Of a DNA stretch of 32,832 nucleotides, positions 29,534 to 32,832 are shown in pieces. The notes under the pieces were generated by a model. The model worked only from the letters and a program-made list of their open reading frames with translations, was not told the DNA's origin and searched no databases. Position 1 is the stretch's first letter. Each line of letters opens with the position of its first letter. Position numbers and translations under genes: made by a program. Origin of the DNA: Stenotrophomonas cyclobalanopsidis (GTDB lineage Bacteria; Pseudomonadota; Gammaproteobacteria; Xanthomonadales; Xanthomonadaceae); the NCBI RefSeq assembly GCF_008710035.1, contig NZ_VYKI01000037.1, positions 1 through 32,832 of the forward strand, written 5' to 3'.

Positions 29534-31009
29534 TCAGCCGCGCTTGTGGCCGTCGGCCGGCTTGGCCTTGGCGCTGGCCACCTCGGTCGAAGGGGCGGCC
29601 TCGCGGCTGCTCGGGGCCGGGCTGGCCTCGGCGTAGATCAGCTTCTCCATGCCCTGGATACGGGCCATGGCCGGTGCGGTCTGCGCCCGGAAGGCCACCA
29701 GCTCGGCGCCCTTCAGCGGTTCCGGCGGCGGCATGGTCACCGTCAGCGGATTGCGGTGCTCGCCGTTCACGCGGAATTCGTAGTGCAGGTGCGGGCCGGT
29801 GGCCAGGCCGGTCGAACCGACATAGCCGATCACCGTGCCCTGCGCCACGCGCTGGCCGGTCTTGATGTTGGCAAAGCGCGACATGTGCCCGTACAGGGTG
29901 GTGTGGCCGCGGCCGTGGTCGAGGATGACCACGTTGCCGTAGCCGCGCTGCACACCGGCGAACTGCACGCGCGCATCGCCGGCGGCCATGATCGGCGTAC
30001 CGGTACGCGCGGCGTAGTCCACGCCCTTGTGCATGCGCATCTTGCCCAGCACCGGGTGCTTGCGCGCGCCGAACGTCGAGCTCAGCCGCGCGAACGGGAT
30101 CGGCATGCGGATGAAGCTCTTCTTCAGCGAACGACCGTTGATGTCGTAGTACTCGGATTTGCCGCCGCGCTCGAAGCGGAAGCCCGAATAGGTCTTGCCG
30201 CCGGTGGTGAAGGTCGCCGCCAGGATCTTGCTGGTATCGACCTTCTCGCCTTCGCGCCAGGTCTCGTCCATCACCACGCTGAAGCGGTCGCCCGGCTGCA
30301 GGTCCTTGGAGAAGTCGATGTCGTACTTGAAGATGTCGTCGGTCATCGTCGCGATCGCCGACGGCGACAGACCGGCCCGGCGGGCCGCGGCATACAGCGA
30401 GCTGGTGATCTCGCCGCTGGTGACTACCGTGCGCGTGGAGGTCTCGCGCTTGGTCACCTTTTCCTTGATGTCATCGCCGGCCAGGCTCAGTTCCACCCGG
30501 TTGTCGCCATCGCGGTCGAAGCGGATGCTGCGCAGGTCGCCCGAGAGCGGCATGTCGAAGGCGATCTCGGCGCCGGGGCGCAGCTTGGTCAGCGATTCAC
30601 GCGCGCCCGGATGGTCCAGCACGCGGTGCAGGGTGGTGGCGGGGATGCCGGCCTGGTCGAACAGGTCGCTCAGGGTCTGCCCGCGCTGCACCCGCAGCAC
30701 CTGCCAGCTGTCGCCCGGGGTCTGCTGCTGGCGGGCCAGCGACAGCGGCGGCAAGGGCAGGGCCAGGCTGGTGTGGCTTTCGGCGTAGGGCGAATCGATG
30801 GTGTGCGAGAAACCCGGCACGATCGTCGCCACCAGGGCGCCGATCGTGGCGAACAGGCTCGCGTGCACCCAATGGCGACGCGTCCAGCGTTCATTGAATG
30901 CGGCGGGGAGGTGCTGCCTGAGCTTCCGGTGCAGGGCGTTGTCGTGCAGGACGTGGAGACGTTCCTGGAAGCGCTGCTTGCGTGCGCGCCCTTGTTCGGA
31001 ATTTTGCAT
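29534..31009 (-). CDS. M23 family metallopeptidase (MepM/OapA-like)
   Basis: The 491-residue murein endopeptidase is anchored by one membrane helix (about 48-66). It has an N-terminal basic cytoplasmic part, an OapA/LysM-like region (about 100-150, QVLRVQRGQTLSDLFDQAGI), a middle domain (about 195-290) typical of MepM/Csd3/ShyA-type enzymes, and a C-terminal M23 LytM domain. All metal ligands are present: His327 and Asp331 (HKGVDYA), His375 (LYGHM), and His407 with His409 (GPHLHYEF). It should cut peptide crosslinks during wall growth. The last ~60 residues are Ala/Lys/Ser-rich and probably disordered. It is divergent from tyrS across a 167-bp gap and has its own terminator downstream. Confidence 0.93.
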   Translation of the reverse strand: MQNSEQGRARKQRFQERLHVLHDNALHRKLRQHLPAAFNERWTRRHWVHASLFATIGALVATIVPGFSHTIDSPYAESHTSLALPLPPLSLARQQQTPGDSWQVLRVQRGQTLSDLFDQAGIPATTLHRVLDHPGARESLTKLRPGAEIAFDMPLSGDLRSIRFDRDGDNRVELSLAGDDIKEKVTKRETSTRTVVTSGEITSSLYAAARRAGLSPSAIATMTDDIFKYDIDFSKDLQPGDRFSVVMDETWREGEKVDTSKILAATFTTGGKTYSGFRFERGGKSEYYDINGRSLKKSFIRMPIPFARLSSTFGARKHPVLGKMRMHKGVDYAARTGTPIMAAGDARVQFAGVQRGYGNVVILDHGRGHTTLYGHMSRFANIKTGQRVAQGTVIGYVGSTGLATGPHLHYEFRVNGEHRNPLTVTMPPPEPLKGAELVAFRAQTAPAMARIQGMEKLIYAEASPAPSSREAAPSTEVASAKAKPADGHKRG

Positions 31010-31121
31010 CAGTGGTTTTTTCCTGCGGCCCGGGAGCGCGGGCCTGATCGCCGGTTACCATAGTCACCTGAGAAAACCGCGTCAAACCCTTGTGCCTATT
31101 GGCTTTTGTGAAGCCGGATGG

Positions 31122-31138
31122 GTTAACTTGGCGTTAAC
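31122..31138. promoter_or_regulatory. Two GTTAAC boxes, one helical turn apart
   Basis: Two copies of the palindromic hexamer GTTAAC (31122-31127 and 31133-31138) are separated by 5 bp, so their centres are 11 bp apart, about one turn of the helix. They lie 39-55 bp before the tyrS start in the divergent gap to the M23 peptidase gene. Such same-face repeats are typical of a dimeric binding site. No regulator can be named. Confidence 0.35.
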
Positions 31139-31176
31139 ACCCCACACAAGAAACGGCATAGCCGGGAGTAGTCACC

Positions 31177-32388
31177 GTGTCCTCGATTGAAGAAGCCCTT
31201 GCCCTGATCGGCCGTGGTGCCGACGAGATCCTCAAGATCGAGGATCTGCGTGCGCGCCTGCAGGAAGGCCGTCCGCTGCGGATCAAGGCTGGCTTCGACC
31301 CCACCGCGCCCGACCTGCACCTGGGCCACACCGTGCTGCTGAACAAGCTGCGCCAGTTCCAGGACCTTGGCCACCAGGTCATTTTCCTGATCGGCGACTT
31401 CACTGGCATGATCGGCGACCCGTCCGGCAAGAGCCTGACCCGCAAGCCGCTCAGCCGCGAGGACGTGCTGGCCAACGCCCGTACCTATGAGGAGCAGGTC
31501 TTCAAGGTGCTGGACCGCGACAAGACCCAGGTGCGCTTCAACTCGGAGTGGTTCAGCACGATGGGCGCGGCCGACATGATCCGCCTGGCCAGCCAGCACA
31601 CCGTGGCCCGCATGCTCGAGCGCGACGATTTCGCCAAGCGCTACGGCGCCCAGCAGTCCATCGCCATCCACGAGTTCCTGTACCCGCTGGTGCAGGGCTA
31701 CGACTCGGTGGCCCTGGAAGCGGACGTCGAGCTCGGCGGTACCGACCAGAAGTTCAACCTGCTGATGGGCCGCGGCCTGCAGGAACACCACGGCCAGAAG
31801 CCGCAGGTGGTGCTGACCATGCCGCTGCTGGAAGGCCTGGACGGCGTCAACAAGATGTCCAAGTCGCTGGGCAACTACATTGGTATCAGTGAACCGGCCA
31901 TCGAGATCGTCACCAAGACCATGAAGGTCGATGACACCCTGATGTGGCGCTGGATCGAGCTGCTGTCCTTCGATATCGGCCAGGCCGAAGCGGTTTCGCT
32001 GCGTGAAGAGGTCGCCGCCGGCAATCTCAACCCGCGCGTGGTCAAGCTGCGCCTGGCACGTGAGCTGGCAACCCGCTTCCACGACGCCGCGGCGGCCGAT
32101 CAGGCCATTGCCGGCTGGGAAGCGGCCGTGACCGGGCAGGGCGACATCACCCAGCTGCCGCTGCAGGAGCTGGCCATTCCCGCCGAAGGCCTGCGTATTG
32201 CCGCACTGCTGACTGCTGCCGGCCTGACCCCGAGCAACTCCGAAGCCAACCGCAAGCTCAAGGAGCGCGCGGTCAAGGTGGACGGTGAAGTGGTCGAGGA
32301 CGGACAGCAGGTACTGCAGCCGGGCTTCGAAGGCCTGCTGCAGGTGGGCAAGCGCACCTTCGCCCGCGTGCGCCTGGTCGCTGCCTGA
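31177..32388 (+). CDS. tyrS: Tyrosyl-tRNA synthetase (TyrZ type)
   Basis: The 403-residue class I synthetase charges tRNA-Tyr in the cytoplasm. The HIGH motif is HLGH (48-51) in DLHLGHTVLLNKL, and the KMSKS motif is intact (226-230, NKMSKSLGN). This places it with the second TyrRS group (TyrZ-like) rather than the E. coli type. A C-terminal S4 RNA-binding domain occupies about 335-400 (SNSEANRKLKERAVKVDGEV). The start is GTG at 31177 with GGGAG upstream. It is the last protein gene before the rRNA operon leader. Confidence 0.97.
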   Translation: MSSIEEALALIGRGADEILKIEDLRARLQEGRPLRIKAGFDPTAPDLHLGHTVLLNKLRQFQDLGHQVIFLIGDFTGMIGDPSGKSLTRKPLSREDVLANARTYEEQVFKVLDRDKTQVRFNSEWFSTMGAADMIRLASQHTVARMLERDDFAKRYGAQQSIAIHEFLYPLVQGYDSVALEADVELGGTDQKFNLLMGRGLQEHHGQKPQVVLTMPLLEGLDGVNKMSKSLGNYIGISEPAIEIVTKTMKVDDTLMWRWIELLSFDIGQAEAVSLREEVAAGNLNPRVVKLRLARELATRFHDAAAADQAIAGWEAAVTGQGDITQLPLQELAIPAEGLRIAALLTAAGLTPSNSEANRKLKERAVKVDGEVVEDGQQVLQPGFEGLLQVGKRTFARVRLVAA

Positions 32389-32405
32389 CACCGTCTCATA
32401 GAGAT

Positions 32406-32429
32406 GTAGAGCCGAGTCCATGCTCGGCT
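32406..32429 (+). repeat. Single SMAG-type REP element
   Basis: GTAGAGCCGAG, loop TCCATG, CTCGGCT: a single GTAG-type palindrome 18 bp after the tyrS stop. It can fold as an AGCCGAG/CTCGGCT hairpin and may end tyrS transcription, although no T-run follows beyond CTCTT. Confidence 0.8.
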
Positions 32430-32477
32430 GCTCTTAGCGGTATGCCTTCATGGGCGCGACCAATCACGCGACGGATG

Positions 32478-32496
32478 AACGGATGCAGCATCCGTT
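32478..32496. promoter_or_regulatory. Perfect 19-bp palindrome upstream of the rRNA promoter
   Basis: AACGGATGC (32478-32486), centre A, GCATCCGTT (32488-32496): a perfect 9-bp dyad, with a partial direct copy of ACGGATG just to its left. It is followed by GAAAAAAA on the plus strand, so it does not fit a terminator on either strand. Its place about 140 bp before the rRNA -35 box suggests a protein-binding site or part of the upstream activating region. No function is shown. Confidence 0.4.
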
Positions 32497-32517
32497 GAAA
32501 AAAATCGACACACCCCC

Positions 32518-32546
32518 TTCACAAACCCTGTGGATGGGGGCATACT
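32518..32546 (+). promoter_or_regulatory. Possible distal rRNA promoter
   Basis: TTCACA (32518-32523), a 17-bp spacer, and CATACT (32541-32546) form a passable sigma70 promoter. An A-rich tract (32498-32504), possibly UP-element-like, lies shortly upstream. The spacer and flanks also form an imperfect dyad (CCCCC at 32513-32517 with GGGGG at 32536-32540). It may be a second promoter for the rRNA operon. Confidence 0.35.
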
Positions 32547-32636
32547 TCTCTTCCCCCGTCGCAGGGGTCGCCACCAAGGGGCTTCAGCGACAACAGGGCG
32601 CCCACCACCGCCGAACGAGATGATCGAACGAAGGTG

Positions 32637-32664
32637 TTGACGGACTGAAAAAGTCTGGCATAAT
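32637..32664 (+). promoter_or_regulatory. Probable rRNA operon promoter
   Basis: TTGACG (-35, 32637-32642), a 16-bp spacer and CATAAT (-10, 32659-32664) are followed by a GC-rich discriminator (GGGCGGC). This is the usual design of stringently controlled rRNA promoters. Initiation is expected near 32671. The spacer itself holds a small dyad (GACT/AGTC). Confidence 0.72.
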
Positions 32665-32670
32665 GGGCGG

Positions 32671-32832
32671 CTCGCTACGAAGGAAACTTCGCAGCACGCG
32701 GGAATGGCGCTGAGGCCACTTCCCCTGATCTTTGAAAGTATGCGCAGGTATCTTGTGAAGGCGCCTGCAGGAAGGATGATTGTCCATCTTGCAGACGTTT
32801 GATCAAGCAACTATTAATTGTTTTAAAGCAAG
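32671..32832 (+). other. rRNA operon leader, 16S gene beyond the right edge
   Basis: The sequence after the promoter looks like an rRNA leader. It has a boxA-like element TGATCTTTGAAA (32726-32737) for antitermination and a stem-loop (32765-32776 with 32783-32794, 11 of 12 positions pairing, 6-nt loop). It ends in an AT-rich stretch at the window edge, as is usual just before 16S rRNA in xanthomonads. The mature 16S start (AGAGTTTGATC) is not in the window, so the assignment rests on these signals and on the low coding potential of the region. Confidence 0.72.

Noticed and set aside
28126..29865. Long plus-strand frame across the SMAG array and opposite anmK
   Set aside because: It translates repeats and the complement of anmK and the M23 peptidase gene. 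The real genes are on the minus strand with intact catalytic motifs.

Overview
The window looks like a chromosomal segment of a Stenotrophomonas (S. maltophilia complex) or a very close Xanthomonadaceae relative. The evidence is GC-rich coding sequence throughout, intergenic palindromes beginning with GTAG of the kind called SMAG repeats in S. maltophilia, the order exonuclease III-ampG, an algC with a long membrane-anchored N-terminal extension, and tyrS placed directly before an rRNA operon leader. I see no phage, integrase, transposase, CRISPR array or tRNA gene. Most of the window is core genome.

Layout. 1-269 holds no convincing gene, only a hairpin terminator with its T-run on the minus strand and a hairpin just before the next start. 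270-947 is an orphan LuxR-type response regulator. 957-1346 (-) is a DUF6165 protein, with a TorF-like porin diverging at 1516-2214. 2211-3404 (-) is an MFS exporter divergent from its probable LysR regulator (3517-4404). 4373-4840 (-) is a DUF1456/YehS protein. 4925-5401 is a small exported protein and 5552-6304 a YdfG-like dehydrogenase. After a SMAG array and a bidirectional terminator come three minus-strand genes: radC (9221-9925), argS (7405-9093) and an FtsN-like SPOR protein (6493-7383).

9926-11997 separates radC from coaBC, which are neighbours in other gammaproteobacteria. It carries a lower-GC exported protein with HAF-like repeats and a second orphan LuxR-type regulator. coaBC-dut-algC (11998-16115) is a tight operon for coenzyme A synthesis, dUTP removal and hexose-phosphate interconversion for exopolysaccharide and LPS. 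The complete potassium system kdpFABCDE (16201-24139, -) follows, with a likely KdpE box at 24230-24246 that matches my recollection of the E. coli site in length and half-site spacing.

pyrE and a small exported coiled-coil protein (24266-25586, -) diverge from an exonuclease III gene translationally coupled to ampG (25750-27848). AmpG imports muropeptides, the step that feeds beta-lactamase induction. A small ribbon-helix-helix-like protein and a 46-bp-period SMAG array follow. anmK and an M23 endopeptidase gene (28339-31009, -) are, like ampG, linked to cell-wall turnover or recycling. tyrS (31177-32388) is followed by the promoter and leader of an rRNA operon whose 16S gene starts beyond the right edge.

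I found no clearly new multi-gene system. The points most worth a second look are the insertion between radC and coaBC, the exonuclease III-ampG coupling, the membrane extension of AlgC, the KdpE box, and several unexplained inverted repeats in promoter regions (244-262, 3449-3470, 25702-25726, 31122-31138, 32478-32496).
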